IMG/VR virus record: IMGVR_UViG_3300021960_008364 | Location: 1-36,000 of that record | DNA length: 36,000 nt | Direction: 5' to 3' (one strand) | From: a virus | Shown here: positions 10,101 through 16,491 of the stretch, one piece after another | How positions within the stretch are numbered: the first letter of the stretch is position 1 | Layout: every line of letters starts with the position of its first letter | Position numbers and translations under genes: made by a program | The notes under the pieces: generated by a model | What the model was told of the DNA's origin: nothing | Seen by the model: only the letters and a program-made list of their open reading frames with translations | Databases searched by the model: none

Positions 10101-11823
10101 TACCTGCGGTATCACCAGTTACATTTCCTGTTACATTTCCTGTAACATTGCCGGTTAGTGTACCGGTAAATCCGCTGGCTGTGGATACACCTTTATTGAA
10201 TTCCCAACGATCTGTTCCGCTTGCGTATGCTATTTGTGCGTCTGCGCCAGCAACGTGTAGGCCTGAACCGTTTGCACTGGCAGCATCTTGTGCGCCTTCT
10301 GCAACCGTAATCATTTTGTCAGCAACAGCAAGTGTGGTGCTGTTTACTGTGGTTGTTGTTCCATTAACTGTTAGGTCACCGCTGATAGTTAGATTATTAA
10401 ATGTTCCGTCTGCGGTTGTATCTAGTCCAATAACACCCGAAGTGCTGTTGTAGGTTACACCTGTGCCTGCGCTAAGTGCCTGTCTTGCTCTAGCATCAGT
10501 GTAGTATAAATTGGCGCCTTCAGTTAGATCAGCTGTTGTCTTGGTTGCTAATCGTGTATCAAAATCTGCGTTTGCTCTTGTTGTGGTATAGTATAAGTTT
10601 GTACCTTCTGCAAGATCTGTTGTTGTCTTGTTTGCAAGGCTTAGGTTTGTGCCTGTAGCGGCGGCAACTCTAGCATCAGCTCTTGCGTCTGTGTAGTATA
10701 AGTTTGTTGATCCTTCAGCAAGTGCGTCTGTGTTGTGATTGCTAATATCGCTTACTTGACCAGTTACGTTACCAGTTACATTACCAGTTACATTACCAGT
10801 TACATCTCCAAGTAGATCACCTGTTACATTACCAGAAACATTACCAACTACTGCACCTGTGTGGGTACCTGTGGTATCACCAGTTACGTTACCAGTTACG
10901 TTACCAGTTACGTTACCAGTTACGTTGCCGGTATGTGTGCCTGTGGTATCACCTGTTAGTGGACCAGTGATAGCAGTAAATACGCCAGTGCTTGGAGTAT
11001 TAGCACCTATAGCTGTACCGTCAATAGCACCGCCGTTAATGTCAACAGTTGTGAATGTTGATGTGCCACCTGAAGTAACATTACCTAATACATTACCTTG
11101 AAGTGTTCCAACAAGATCAAACGCGGCATTTTGTACAGTTGCTCCATTTAGATTTAATGTACCACTAAATGTGCTTGTTCCAGCAGAAGTAATGTTTCCA
11201 ACAACATCGCCGTTGTGGATACCCGTGGTATTACCAGTTAGGTCTCCAGTTACATTACCTGTTAGGTTACCAGTTACATTACCTGTTAGGTTACCAGTTA
11301 CATTGCCAGTTAGATCTCCAACAAAACCAACGGTGGCTGTGATTGTTCCACCGCTAAGGTTGCCACTGAGACTACCATTTATACTGGAAATTTGATTTTG
11401 TAAATTTGCAAATTCGTTATTGTGTTTTGTTTCTAGTGCAGAGATTTGTCCAATTATTGTACCAGCAAAATTAGCATCATCTTGTATTGCCGACGCGATT
11501 TCATTTAGTGTATCTAGTGCGGCTGGAGCACCATCAATCAAACTGTTTAGTGCATCTGCTACTTTGGTGTCAACTTCTGCCTCAGTTACTGCATTAACAC
11601 TTGCAATAAGTCCATCTACATATCCTGTGCTTGCGGCACCAGAAATATCATTTACTGCTAAATCAATCGCCCCTGTTCGTCCTGCTACACTTGCTACTGG
11701 CGCAGAACTGACGACGACAAATTCACCGTTTTCTATTTGTGTAAAGTTAGCATTGATTTTGTCAAATGCTACTTTTAATGAGTCGCCGCTACCGGCCGCT
11801 GTACTAACTGATTCAAAAGGCAT
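7174..11823 (-). CDS. Giant repeat-rich tail fibre (1549 aa)
   Basis: The N-terminus (STAAGSGDSLKVAFDKINANFTQIENGEF) resembles the attachment motif of the 325-aa fibre. A predicted helical segment (~70-145) is followed by long blocks of TGNVTGNVTGD repeats, and then several copies of a module reading AEGTNLYYTDARADARI (or YTTTRANADFDTRL), common in phage fibre shafts. Later blocks repeat LTDLSV...YNNTTGVFSYTPPDL and ALSDVDTTG...QALVWDNANSVW. The tip ends AGAFSCVWDGTGWCLNGGSVAA. Low-complexity shaft with a distinct tip fits a long host-recognition fibre. The gene heads a minus-strand late block, 15 nt before the next fibre gene. A degenerate late box lies 35 bp upstream. Confidence 0.9.
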   Translation of the reverse strand: MPFESVSTAAGSGDSLKVAFDKINANFTQIENGEFVVVSSAPVASVAGRTGAIDLAVNDISGAASTGYVDGLIASVNAVTEAEVDTKVADALNSLIDGAPAALDTLNEIASAIQDDANFAGTIIGQISALETKHNNEFANLQNQISSINGSLSGNLSGGTITATVGFVGDLTGNVTGNLTGNVTGNLTGNVTGDLTGNTTGIHNGDVVGNITSAGTSTFSGTLNLNGATVQNAAFDLVGTLQGNVLGNVTSGGTSTFTTVDINGGAIDGTAIGANTPSTGVFTAITGPLTGDTTGTHTGNVTGNVTGNVTGNVTGDTTGTHTGAVVGNVSGNVTGDLLGDVTGNVTGNVTGNVTGQVSDISNHNTDALAEGSTNLYYTDARADARVAAATGTNLSLANKTTTDLAEGTNLYYTTTRANADFDTRLATKTTADLTEGANLYYTDARARQALSAGTGVTYNSTSGVIGLDTTADGTFNNLTISGDLTVNGTTTTVNSTTLAVADKMITVAEGAQDAASANGSGLHVAGADAQIAYASGTDRWEFNKGVSTASGFTGTLTGNVTGNVTGNVTGDTAGTHTGAVVGNVTGTVSDISNHNTDDLAEGTNKYYTDARARAAISAGGDLAYDANTGVISFTATAQAVTSVNGATGAVVLDTGDIAENGNLYYTTTRANVDFDTRLATKSTTDVAEGTNLYYTDTRFDTRLAAKSTTDVAEGTNLYYTDARADARIALQVGANLSLANKTTTDLAEGTNLYYTDVRADARIAAASITALSDVDTTGVTDGQALVWDNANSVWIPGDVESTNTVGNFTFTNNTLGVDNQDGGITINANGSGEIVLSDFTGINNNNPGVWLHVGNQADITNTGSIAIAYGDVTQTINSGATELGDEALITWNWSAGDSTRGSNPGVDARSHFGIYKTSMSTPWITMDKDAANSSTAILHIASDRTLQISDHVELTHPSELRFYDGDGSNYIGFKAPVNVDSVNTVWELPPADGAAGQFLRTNGAGTLSWGTASGGAGSGIALTDISAITIAASGSGSLAYDNTTGVFTFTPPASATLDSFSVTQAVAAGTGTLTYNDANGVFTYTPPDLTGFLTSFTETNDLTSAVTWANVPDVNITESSVTQHQAALTITESQISDLAHYANSDVDTHLNTGTAGNNEVLSWTGTDYAWVAQSGNIGLTDLSVQTAPAGTAALTYNNVTGVFSYTPPDLTGYATTASITNFIALGDLSVGPDAVANASGGLSYNNITGEFTYTPPDLSSYLTSVTASNLNTISINALSDVDTTSAPPTNGQGLIWDNPNGKWVPGNISSGGGGANVTISDTAPTSPSVGDLWWESDAGRLKVYYNDGTSSQWVDASPGGVGGTSYGDSNVATYLNGNLSTHIIPDTNDTYDIGSAEFKIRDLYVSDNSIKFVDDSDPQNPIEYPISRSGDELRFNSSTISTSSHETNNITGAIDITKRNHFITSGVDYTLGNGTYVGQELWFYKSGVTTSTYSDIIVSNAKVTLGNGATELRTAHAWRLDTIGGVFAGAFSCVWDGTGWCLNGGSVAA
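9570..10740. repeat. Imperfect repeats encoding NLYYTDAR modules
   Basis: About eight imperfect copies of a DNA block containing GTACCTTCTGC followed by A/C-ATCTGTTGTTG encode the A-E-G-T-N-L-Y-Y-T modules of the giant fibre. Spacing varies and G-N-V-T blocks interrupt the series. Confidence 0.7.
10759..10806. repeat. 12-bp tandem repeat in giant fibre
   Basis: Four near-identical copies of ACCAGTTACATT encode T-G-N-V repeats on the minus strand. Confidence 0.9.
10879..10926. repeat. 12-bp tandem repeat, four perfect copies
   Basis: Four exact head-to-tail copies of ACCAGTTACGTT. It differs at one base from the unit at 10759, so each array looks internally homogenised. Confidence 0.92.
11246..11293. 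repeat. 24-bp tandem repeat, two perfect copies
   Basis: Two exact copies of a 24-bp unit (a CCAGTTACATTA half followed by a CCTGTTAGGTTA half), followed by a partial third copy. It encodes alternating G-N-V-T and G-N-L-T turns. Confidence 0.88.
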
Positions 11824-11858
11824 CTCTGGTTCATTCCTAAATTGGTATACTTATACAC

Positions 11859-11866
11859 TATTTAGC
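11859..11866 (-). promoter_or_regulatory. Possible degenerate late box (GCTAAATA) before giant fibre
   Basis: On the minus strand GCTAAATA differs at one position from NATAAATA and lies 35 bp before the ATG of the giant fibre, in the only intergenic gap (58 bp) upstream of it. Confidence 0.4.
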
Positions 11867-11881
11867 AAGTTTAGAATGAAC

Positions 11882-12208
11882 TTAACCGCAAGAGAAGCTA
11901 GATCCGCAACTACAACTGCTATTAGCATTAGGATTATCAATGCTAAAACTGTAGCCACCAAATTCTTCTACAAAATTAATGGTACTGCCTAATAGGTATA
12001 ATTGACTCATGCGATCAACAATGATTTCAATACCATTGCTTTCAAACACATCGTCGTTGTCTGTTTTTTCTTCGTCAAGGTCAAATCCGTATTGAAATCC
12101 TTGACAACCGCCCCCGTTAATAAAAACACGTAATCTTGCTTGGGGTTTGTTTTGTTCAAGTTTTAATTCAGATATTCTCTGAACTCCAAGTTCGTTAATT
12201 TCAATCAT
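11882..12208 (-). CDS. A-type Fe-S cluster carrier (IscA/ErpA/HesB family)
   Basis: 108 residues, usual family length. The three cluster-binding cysteines stand at family positions: Cys35 in GGGCQGF, Cys99 and Cys101 in SCSCG; an extra Cys107 follows. A-type carriers hand [Fe-S] clusters to apo-enzymes in the cytoplasm. Its start overlaps the preceding small gene by 8 nt, making it the last gene of the six-gene unit with IF-1 and SOD. A radical SAM enzyme in the same window is a possible client, as are host Fe-S proteins. HesB-like genes occur in marine T4-like phages. ErpA versus IscA cannot be separated by eye. Confidence 0.93.
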   Translation of the reverse strand: MIEINELGVQRISELKLEQNKPQARLRVFINGGGCQGFQYGFDLDEEKTDNDDVFESNGIEIIVDRMSQLYLLGSTINFVEEFGGYSFSIDNPNANSSCSCGSSFSCG

Positions 12209-12443
12209 TTTTCATTTGCTCTACTTGTTCTTTTGTCCAACGATTATTTGTCCAGTCCTGATCCTTAAACTTCAGTGGCTCTCGTTCTATATATAGTTTT
12301 TTAGGACACTGATATTCTTTATTTGTACTAACAAACTCTTTTGTACTATCTGTACATTGATAAAAACACATACGATCCAAGTCTTTGATAGCTTGAAACT
12401 GTATACTACAAGCCAATAATCCAGCCATTGCTAGTTCAATCAT
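12201..12443 (-). CDS. Small protein with hydrophobic N-terminus, unknown
   Basis: 80 residues. The ATG overlaps the SOD stop (TAATG) with AAGG 5 nt upstream, arguing for coupled translation. Residues 1-17 are hydrophobic (MIELAMAGLLACSIQF), then come four more cysteines (CFYQC near 26-30, YQC at 46) and a charged tail. It could be membrane-anchored or a lipoprotein-like peptide; a cleavable signal with mature Cys12 is only weakly suggested. The first codons share 13 identical bases with the start of the TctA-like gene at 22286. No family recognised. Confidence 0.75.
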   Translation of the reverse strand: MIELAMAGLLACSIQFQAIKDLDRMCFYQCTDSTKEFVSTNKEYQCPKKLYIEREPLKFKDQDWTNNRWTKEQVEQMKND

Positions 12444-13000
12444 TATAGCCTTGCATTAATTACTGTCCAATCAAATATTTTCCAAAGATTTTGTACGTAT
12501 GCTTTTCTGTTTCCTGGATAATCTCTAGCCCATGCATGTTCCCACATGTCAATAAGAACAACAATTCCGTCCATTGGAATTCTATGATTACGTATCTGTT
12601 TAATTTTCATATTTCTATTAACATACACCCAACCACTGCCGTATACTTTTTCGCATTCATCAATTAATGCATCGCGAAAATCTTTCATACTTCCATAGTG
12701 CCTATTAACTCTATCAAGTATAGCACCTGACGGACGATTTACTAGTCTACGTGGTCTAAATTGTTCAAACCATTTTTCATGCAGGTAGGCGCCTGCTTTG
12801 TTTCTTGAAACATTTACTCCTTGATTATACTTGTCAACATATCCTTTGTAGAGTTTGTTGTAGTGTGTATCAAGGGTGGCCTTAGATGTTATAGGAGCCA
12901 AGCCATAAGGAATTGAATAACGACTAGGTTTCCAGACGCTCATCTCAGGTCTACCAGCGGCTTCTACTAAATTAATGAGTTTTCTTACATCTTCGGTCAT
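12443..13000 (-). CDS. Fe/Mn superoxide dismutase
   Basis: About 185 residues from the ATG at 13000; an upstream in-frame GTG at 13024 would add eight residues and overlap IF-1. Neither start has a strong ribosome site. Both family halves are present: an N-terminal helical hairpin (LAPITSKATLDTHYNKLYKGYV) and the C-terminal signature DMWEHAWARDYPGNRKAYV. In numbering from the GTG, the ligands are His54, His82, Asp159 and His163. The enzyme converts superoxide to peroxide and oxygen in the cytoplasm. No signal peptide is seen. It lies between IF-1 and the Fe-S carrier gene, and one job may be to protect Fe-S clusters late in infection. Metal choice (Fe or Mn) is not decided. Confidence 0.92.
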   Translation of the reverse strand: MTEDVRKLINLVEAAGRPEMSVWKPSRYSIPYGLAPITSKATLDTHYNKLYKGYVDKYNQGVNVSRNKAGAYLHEKWFEQFRPRRLVNRPSGAILDRVNRHYGSMKDFRDALIDECEKVYGSGWVYVNRNMKIKQIRNHRIPMDGIVVLIDMWEHAWARDYPGNRKAYVQNLWKIFDWTVINARL

Positions 13001-13004
13001 ACCG

Positions 13005-13012
13005 TATTTATG
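13005..13012 (-). promoter_or_regulatory. Possible internal late box CATAAATA at SOD start
   Basis: Minus-strand CATAAATA ends 4 nt before the ATG at 13000. If active it would give a nearly leaderless SOD message, like the TctA and radical SAM genes. A chance match is possible in this AT-rich DNA. Confidence 0.35.
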
Positions 13013-13013
13013 A

Positions 13014-13253
13014 TTACTTTGCACGGTATACGATTCGGCCCTTGGTTAAATCGTAAGGGCTTACTTCAACATCAACAATATCCCCTTCAAGGACTTTGAT
13101 ATTGTGTTGTCTGAGCTTGCCGCCCAGATATCCTAAAATAGTGTGATCTATATTATGACCTTCATCGTTTTCGGTCAAGTGTACTTTAAAAAGTGTGTTT
13201 GGAAGTGACTCCGTGACTTTACCACGGAACATCATCTTTTCATCTTTTGACAT
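13014..13253 (-). CDS. infA: Translation initiation factor IF-1
   Basis: 79 residues, one S1/OB-fold domain. The match to bacterial IF-1 is strong along its length: [16 protein letters not shown], then [21 protein letters not shown] and the closing [15 protein letters not shown]. The usual E. coli protein has 72 residues; the extra length is an insertion after strand 2 ([11 protein letters not shown]). IF-1 binds the 30S A site and helps select the initiator tRNA and start codon. The gene overlaps its upstream neighbour by 14 nt. A phage copy could raise initiation capacity or bias 30S subunits toward phage messages, including the leaderless ones seen here; that is inference. Confidence 0.93.
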   Translation of the reverse strand: MSKDEKMMFRGKVTESLPNTLFKVHLTENDEGHNIDHTILGYLGGKLRQHNIKVLEGDIVDVEVSPYDLTKGRIVYRAK

Positions 13254-13761
13254 CGTTGTTTACTCTTATTCCTCCTTTGTTTACAAAGGCTTCTAACATG
13301 TTTTTATGCTTTGCTCTAAATAAATTTTTGCCTGAATAGTATATGTATTTTTCAAGGTTATCGTCGTTGACAATGTATATATCCAACGAACATTTGGTAT
13401 GAGCTACTAGGTTTTGTCTAGCATCCGTTCCAGCCTCGTCGGGCACATGATCTGTTTCTGAAAACTCTTTAAATATCTTAGTAACTTCTGGACTATTAAC
13501 CCAACTATAAACAATGGCTTTTGCATCTTTTTCAGAATCAACATTTCTAATTTTAATTCTGCGTTCGTACATATCAATTTCTTCGTTGTATGTAATTTTT
13601 GGTTTTAAGACATTAACCTTAAACTTGTCTTCAAACCATTGGTATTGATCTCGATATGCGCCCGCCAGATCTTCTTGTAGATCGTCAGGAACCTGATCAC
13701 TAACCATAAGAAAACCATCTTTGTCTGTGTGCTGATTTCGTATTACGATTGTTTTTGACAT
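13240..13761 (-). CDS. Unknown 173-aa soluble protein
   Basis: Starts at ATG 13761 with AGG 7 nt upstream and overlaps the gene before it by 19 nt. Acidic, soluble, no membrane segment. A visible pattern is [30 protein letters not shown], which looks like an alpha/beta unit, followed by a lysine/arginine-rich C-terminus. No family recognised. Its place between a membrane protein and IF-1 in a tightly coupled operon suggests joint expression early. Confidence 0.8.
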   Translation of the reverse strand: MSKTIVIRNQHTDKDGFLMVSDQVPDDLQEDLAGAYRDQYQWFEDKFKVNVLKPKITYNEEIDMYERRIKIRNVDSEKDAKAIVYSWVNSPEVTKIFKEFSETDHVPDEAGTDARQNLVAHTKCSLDIYIVNDDNLEKYIYYSGKNLFRAKHKNMLEAFVNKGGIRVNNDVKR

Positions 13762-14126
13762 ATTGCCTGTATTTCGTCTGTTATTGAAGAATGAGTTTCG
13801 TTAGATAAGATAAACGAATCTTCTTGAATTCTTTCGTTGATTGCTTCAATCAACTCAGGTATGGTATTTCCTTGTGCTAAAAATCTATTGTGGGGCAAAA
13901 GATATGCGTAGAAAATTGAAGAAATTTTTTCAATCGTTACTACTGGTTGGCCTTTCTTGGCGAAGTCTTCTGGTAATATACTTTCAAAAGGTTGTCTGTA
14001 TCTTTCGCGTTCGTTTGCAATTTGTCTATACGTTTCTAGTATATTAAACAATATTCGCTTAACAATACCCCATACAACCCAAGATAACACAAACCAAAAG
14101 GCAAAAGTAAGCCAGGTTTCTACCAT
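13743..14126 (-). CDS. Membrane-anchored protein, unknown
   Basis: 127 residues. Residues 4-28 form a tryptophan-rich transmembrane helix (WLTFAFWFVLSWVVWGIV) followed by a basic/helical linker (residues 30-45), so the ~90-residue C-terminal domain should face the cytoplasm. That part contains VVTIEKISSIFYAYLLPHN and GNTIPELIEAINERI, a beta-beta-beta-alpha order loosely like HicB-type folds; this similarity is weak. AGGA precedes the ATG by 5-6 nt. First gene of the unit behind the 14162-14190 promoter. Confidence 0.78.
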   Translation of the reverse strand: MVETWLTFAFWFVLSWVVWGIVKRILFNILETYRQIANERERYRQPFESILPEDFAKKGQPVVTIEKISSIFYAYLLPHNRFLAQGNTIPELIEAINERIQEDSFILSNETHSSITDEIQAICQKQS

Positions 14127-14161
14127 AAAAATTCCTCTAGCTAAACGTTATTTACCTTATA

Positions 14162-14190
14162 AGTATATACAAGATCAACGAAAAGGTCAA
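14162..14190 (-). promoter_or_regulatory. Sigma70-like early promoter for the IF-1/SOD unit
   Basis: Minus strand: TTGACC (14185-14190), 17 bp, TATACT (14162-14167). It lies 36 bp before the 14126 gene. A weak late-like box GGTAAATA (14149-14156) follows, so the operon may be used at both times. Confidence 0.7.
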
Positions 14191-14207
14191 TGGAGTATTT
14201 TACCATA

Positions 14208-14633
14208 ATGACAAAAAGACTAATAAAACTACAATATCAAAAACCATCAGATGTAGAATGGTGGGACACTTTTATTGCCAAATCTAACAACGACGAGCTT
14301 CAAAAATCGTTTGAGTTTTTTACAGATACTCTACACCCAAAAAATAAATTTCCATATATGCAAATGCTGTTAATGCCCATTGACTCAACTAACTCTAACA
14401 AACGAGATCAATATTGGCATATTCCTTCGTTGCCTGAGCCGGTGCCAAGTTTTCTCATGGACTGGTATAACACAGAAACCAGACGAATTATCACTAAGTA
14501 TATTGCAGATGCTGAAGGTGTAAATAAAGAAACATATAACCAAAGTATCTTTTGGATTCAAAATTACAAACGAGACAACGACATAGAAATAACCTCTTTT
14601 GAAGTTGTAGAGAACTGCGATGTTCTTGACTGA
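14208..14633 (+). CDS. Unknown 141-aa protein, paralogue of the next gene
   Basis: Start chosen at ATG 14208 because the resulting N-terminus (MTKRLIKLQYQKPSDVEWW) aligns with that of the next gene (MPKMIKITLSRPSTDVNWG). The ATG at 14190 would lie inside the opposing promoter. The C-terminal halves also align (YNQSIFWIQNYKRDNDIEITSFEVV with YNKFQEWMRNWRASNGIKPISYEEV). Soluble, rich in aromatic residues and charges. Function unknown. Confidence 0.78.
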   Translation: MTKRLIKLQYQKPSDVEWWDTFIAKSNNDELQKSFEFFTDTLHPKNKFPYMQMLLMPIDSTNSNKRDQYWHIPSLPEPVPSFLMDWYNTETRRIITKYIADAEGVNKETYNQSIFWIQNYKRDNDIEITSFEVVENCDVLD

Positions 14634-14636
14634 ATG

Positions 14637-14644
14637 TATAAATA
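14637..14644 (+). promoter_or_regulatory. Perfect T4-type late box TATAAATA
   Basis: Exact TATAAATA on the plus strand in a 55-bp gap, 44 bp before the ATG at 14689. Confidence 0.75.
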
Positions 14645-14688
14645 CAAATGATATATCATACTTTGTTAACAAACACGGAGTCTAGACT

Positions 14689-15150
14689 ATGCCAAAAATG
14701 ATTAAAATTACTCTATCCCGTCCTTCAACGGACGTCAATTGGGGTATTGCTGATGAAATGGGTCTTAGCGATGAGCTAATGACTTCGTATAACCTAATGC
14801 GTAGTAAAATTAACTACGATGCCGCTACCCCAGGCAGTTACACTTCACAATCAGTATTTAACTCCCCAGATGATTTACATATGGAACGTTATTATCTGTT
14901 TAATGACTATCCATCAAACAACGGCGGTACTACCCCTGCAAACCTAGCACAATGGTTTTGGAAAGCAAGAAGAGCCGCTGACAGCGAACACATTGGTGAT
15001 GTTACTGTTAATTCAACTAATCCACTAACCAACGAAGCCATGTCTTACAAATATAATAAATTTCAAGAATGGATGCGTAATTGGAGAGCTAGTAACGGTA
15101 TTAAACCAATCAGCTACGAAGAAGTAGATCACACTTTTCCAACTGAATAA
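14689..15150 (+). CDS. Unknown 153-aa protein, paralogue of preceding gene
   Basis: A ribosome site (CGGAG, 11 nt) precedes ATG 14689. N- and C-terminal motifs are shared with the 14208 product, but a middle stretch (residues ~20-110, with WFWKARRAADSEHIGD) differs. The late box upstream points to late expression, perhaps as a minor virion or assembly protein. No family recognised. Confidence 0.82.
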   Translation: MPKMIKITLSRPSTDVNWGIADEMGLSDELMTSYNLMRSKINYDAATPGSYTSQSVFNSPDDLHMERYYLFNDYPSNNGGTTPANLAQWFWKARRAADSEHIGDVTVNSTNPLTNEAMSYKYNKFQEWMRNWRASNGIKPISYEEVDHTFPTE

Positions 15151-15167
15151 GGAAACACAAGACTAAA

Positions 15168-15365
15168 ATGTCTGATACTTTTTTATGTGCTAAATCAGGA
15201 CGCATTATAGGTGCTGAACGAGCTTTAGGAGACGGTTTTGTTATAGATCCAGATTTCCTACCTTCATGCGATTGTCAAAATATATGTAAGATAAAAAAAG
15301 AGGAGTCGAATGACTCCTCTTTTCACGTAAACTCTAAGCCTGATTACTTAGACAGCTTCGCCTGA
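15168..15365 (+). CDS. Doubtful small protein reading through a terminator
   Basis: 65 residues from ATG 15168. The first ~40 residues look protein-like (CAKSGRIIGAERALGDGF, then a CDCQNIC cysteine group). However, the frame continues through a perfect 12-bp terminator hairpin (15296-15323) and over the 3' end of the opposing gene. The ribosome site is weak (AAGGA about 14 nt away). It may be real with transcripts antiterminated late, a remnant, or not expressed. Confidence 0.42.
   Translation: MSDTFLCAKSGRIIGAERALGDGFVIDPDFLPSCDCQNICKIKKEESNDSSFHVNSKPDYLDSFA
15296..15323. terminator. Bidirectional intrinsic terminator
   Basis: Perfect 12-bp stem AAAAGAGGAGTC / GACTCCTCTTTT with loop GAAT; A- and T-runs on both sides let it work for the converging plus and minus genes. 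Confidence 0.88.
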
Positions 15366-15620
15366 TTGTGCTAGAGCACGATAACCTGCCGCAATAACAC
15401 GACGGGTTGGTGTACCTAAACGATACTTCTGGGTAACACGACCCTTAGTATCTTTATGAGTGTTTAGGTAAATTGGATAACCCTTCATACGCAGTGCTGA
15501 AACAGTAGCACTTGGATTACCAACCTTAAATCGAGCACGGATCTGCTTGCCCGTTAGGCGCTCACCAGCGGTTAGCGCATCCAGGACCTTGTCCTGCTTA
15601 GTTAGAGTTACTTCTGACAT
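15348..15620 (-). CDS. Small helix-turn-helix DNA-binding protein
   Basis: 90 residues from ATG 15620, which has AAGGAGACATTTT directly upstream; a longer frame exists but would lie inside the 5' UTR of the promoter at 15675-15702. Residues 10-50 form a winged-helix-like unit (DKVLDALTAGERLTGKQIRARFKVGNPSATVSALRMKGYPI), and the C-terminus is basic. Likely a small phage transcription regulator; its target is unknown. Its own promoter overlaps the end of the upstream gene, and the bidirectional terminator lies 25 bp past its stop. Confidence 0.82.
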   Translation of the reverse strand: MSEVTLTKQDKVLDALTAGERLTGKQIRARFKVGNPSATVSALRMKGYPIYLNTHKDTKGRVTQKYRLGTPTRRVIAAGYRALAQSGEAV

Positions 15621-15674
15621 AAAATGTCTCCTTCTTTTGATGTTTTGCTTTAGAGTGTTCCAAAGCAATAATAC

Positions 15675-15702
15675 ATTATACACTATCTAAACTGTTTGTC
15701 AA
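15675..15702 (-). promoter_or_regulatory. Sigma70-like early promoter
   Basis: Minus strand TTGACA (15697-15702), 16 bp, TATAAT (15675-15680), consensus at both boxes. It drives the HTH gene at 15620 and overlaps the 3' end of the 15683-16033 gene. Confidence 0.82.
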
Positions 15703-16033
15703 CATCTTTTTTCACACAAATGAACCCTAGTTTGTCCAAATCTTCTATTATGGTTGGATCTAATTTGCCCTCTTCGCCGTTGCAATAAAAGTCCATGTAG
15801 TCATATTGTTCTTCACTAGCACTAAGCCTAGCCACTAGTTCGCCTGCATAACGCCAGCTACAACTCCATATCTCTTCTTTGAGCAACGGAATTGGATGCT
15901 TTGCAGTCCATTCCGTGTTACATAATGCACCATAGAGCTTGTTACGATAGTCATGGTCAACCCGGCACTTCTCTTGTATGCTCTTGCTCATCAACAGATG
16001 GTACTCAAGATCATTGGTGGTATCAAATTCCAT
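15683..16033 (-). CDS. Unknown 116-aa acidic protein
   Basis: Start placed at ATG 16033, 7 nt after an AGG; an in-frame TTG at 16054 would add seven residues. Soluble, rich in Tyr, Glu and Leu (LVARLSASEEQYDYMDFYCNGEEGKLDPTIIEDLDKLGF). The end reads VKKDVDKQF. No family recognised. Probably transcribed with the ligase group. Confidence 0.7.
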   Translation of the reverse strand: MEFDTTNDLEYHLLMSKSIQEKCRVDHDYRNKLYGALCNTEWTAKHPIPLLKEEIWSCSWRYAGELVARLSASEEQYDYMDFYCNGEEGKLDPTIIEDLDKLGFICVKKDVDKQFR

Positions 16034-16059
16034 ATTCATACCTGTATAAATCAATGAAA

Positions 16060-16491
16060 TTATTTGTTTAATTCTACAGAGCCGTTGTCCTTAACATCAA
16101 AGTTAATGGTATCTCCAAACTTGAGTTCCATTTGTGCGGAAATTTCGTGTGGGATAGTTAAAACAGTTTCGCCATCTGCATCCTCAACGAGATGAACAGT
16201 GTACGCACCGTCCGCAGTTTTGGCCACGTTTTCTTGAACGTAGGGCTCTACATTGGTCACATTTGCGATCTTAAAGCTACGCCAAGCCTGTGACTCCAAG
16301 GAATAAACACTTAGGTTTTCCATCTGCTTGGGAGACAGGGTTTTGGTTCCTTTTGGCTTTTCAGATTCTGGGATATAGCTTTCTACCAGTGTGCAGGGCA
16401 TTACACGCTCTTCACCGTTGACTTTGGTAAAAGTAACAGTGTGTGTTCCAGAGCGCAAAAGGTCTTGTAGTTGTTCACGAGTGTAGTTCAT
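16060..16491 (-). CDS. Two-part small protein: SH3-like (DUF2693-like) plus AbrB-like hairpin
   Basis: 143 residues from ATG 16491 (AAGGA 9 nt upstream; ATGA overlap with the previous gene). Residues ~20-80 carry VTFTKVNGEERVMPCTLVESYIP and LSVYSLESQAWRSFKIANVTNV, the pattern of small phage beta-barrel proteins of the DUF2693 kind. Residues ~105-143 (VLTIPHEISAQMELKFGDTINFDV) resemble one swapped-hairpin AbrB/SpoVT unit. A nucleic-acid-binding regulatory role is possible but not shown. Confidence 0.72.
   Translation of the reverse strand: MNYTREQLQDLLRSGTHTVTFTKVNGEERVMPCTLVESYIPESEKPKGTKTLSPKQMENLSVYSLESQAWRSFKIANVTNVEPYVQENVAKTADGAYTVHLVEDADGETVLTIPHEISAQMELKFGDTINFDVKDNGSVELNK

Noticed and set aside
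10879-10926. Direct repeats as a CRISPR array
   Set aside because: Units are 12 bp without spacers and lie in frame inside a fibre gene.
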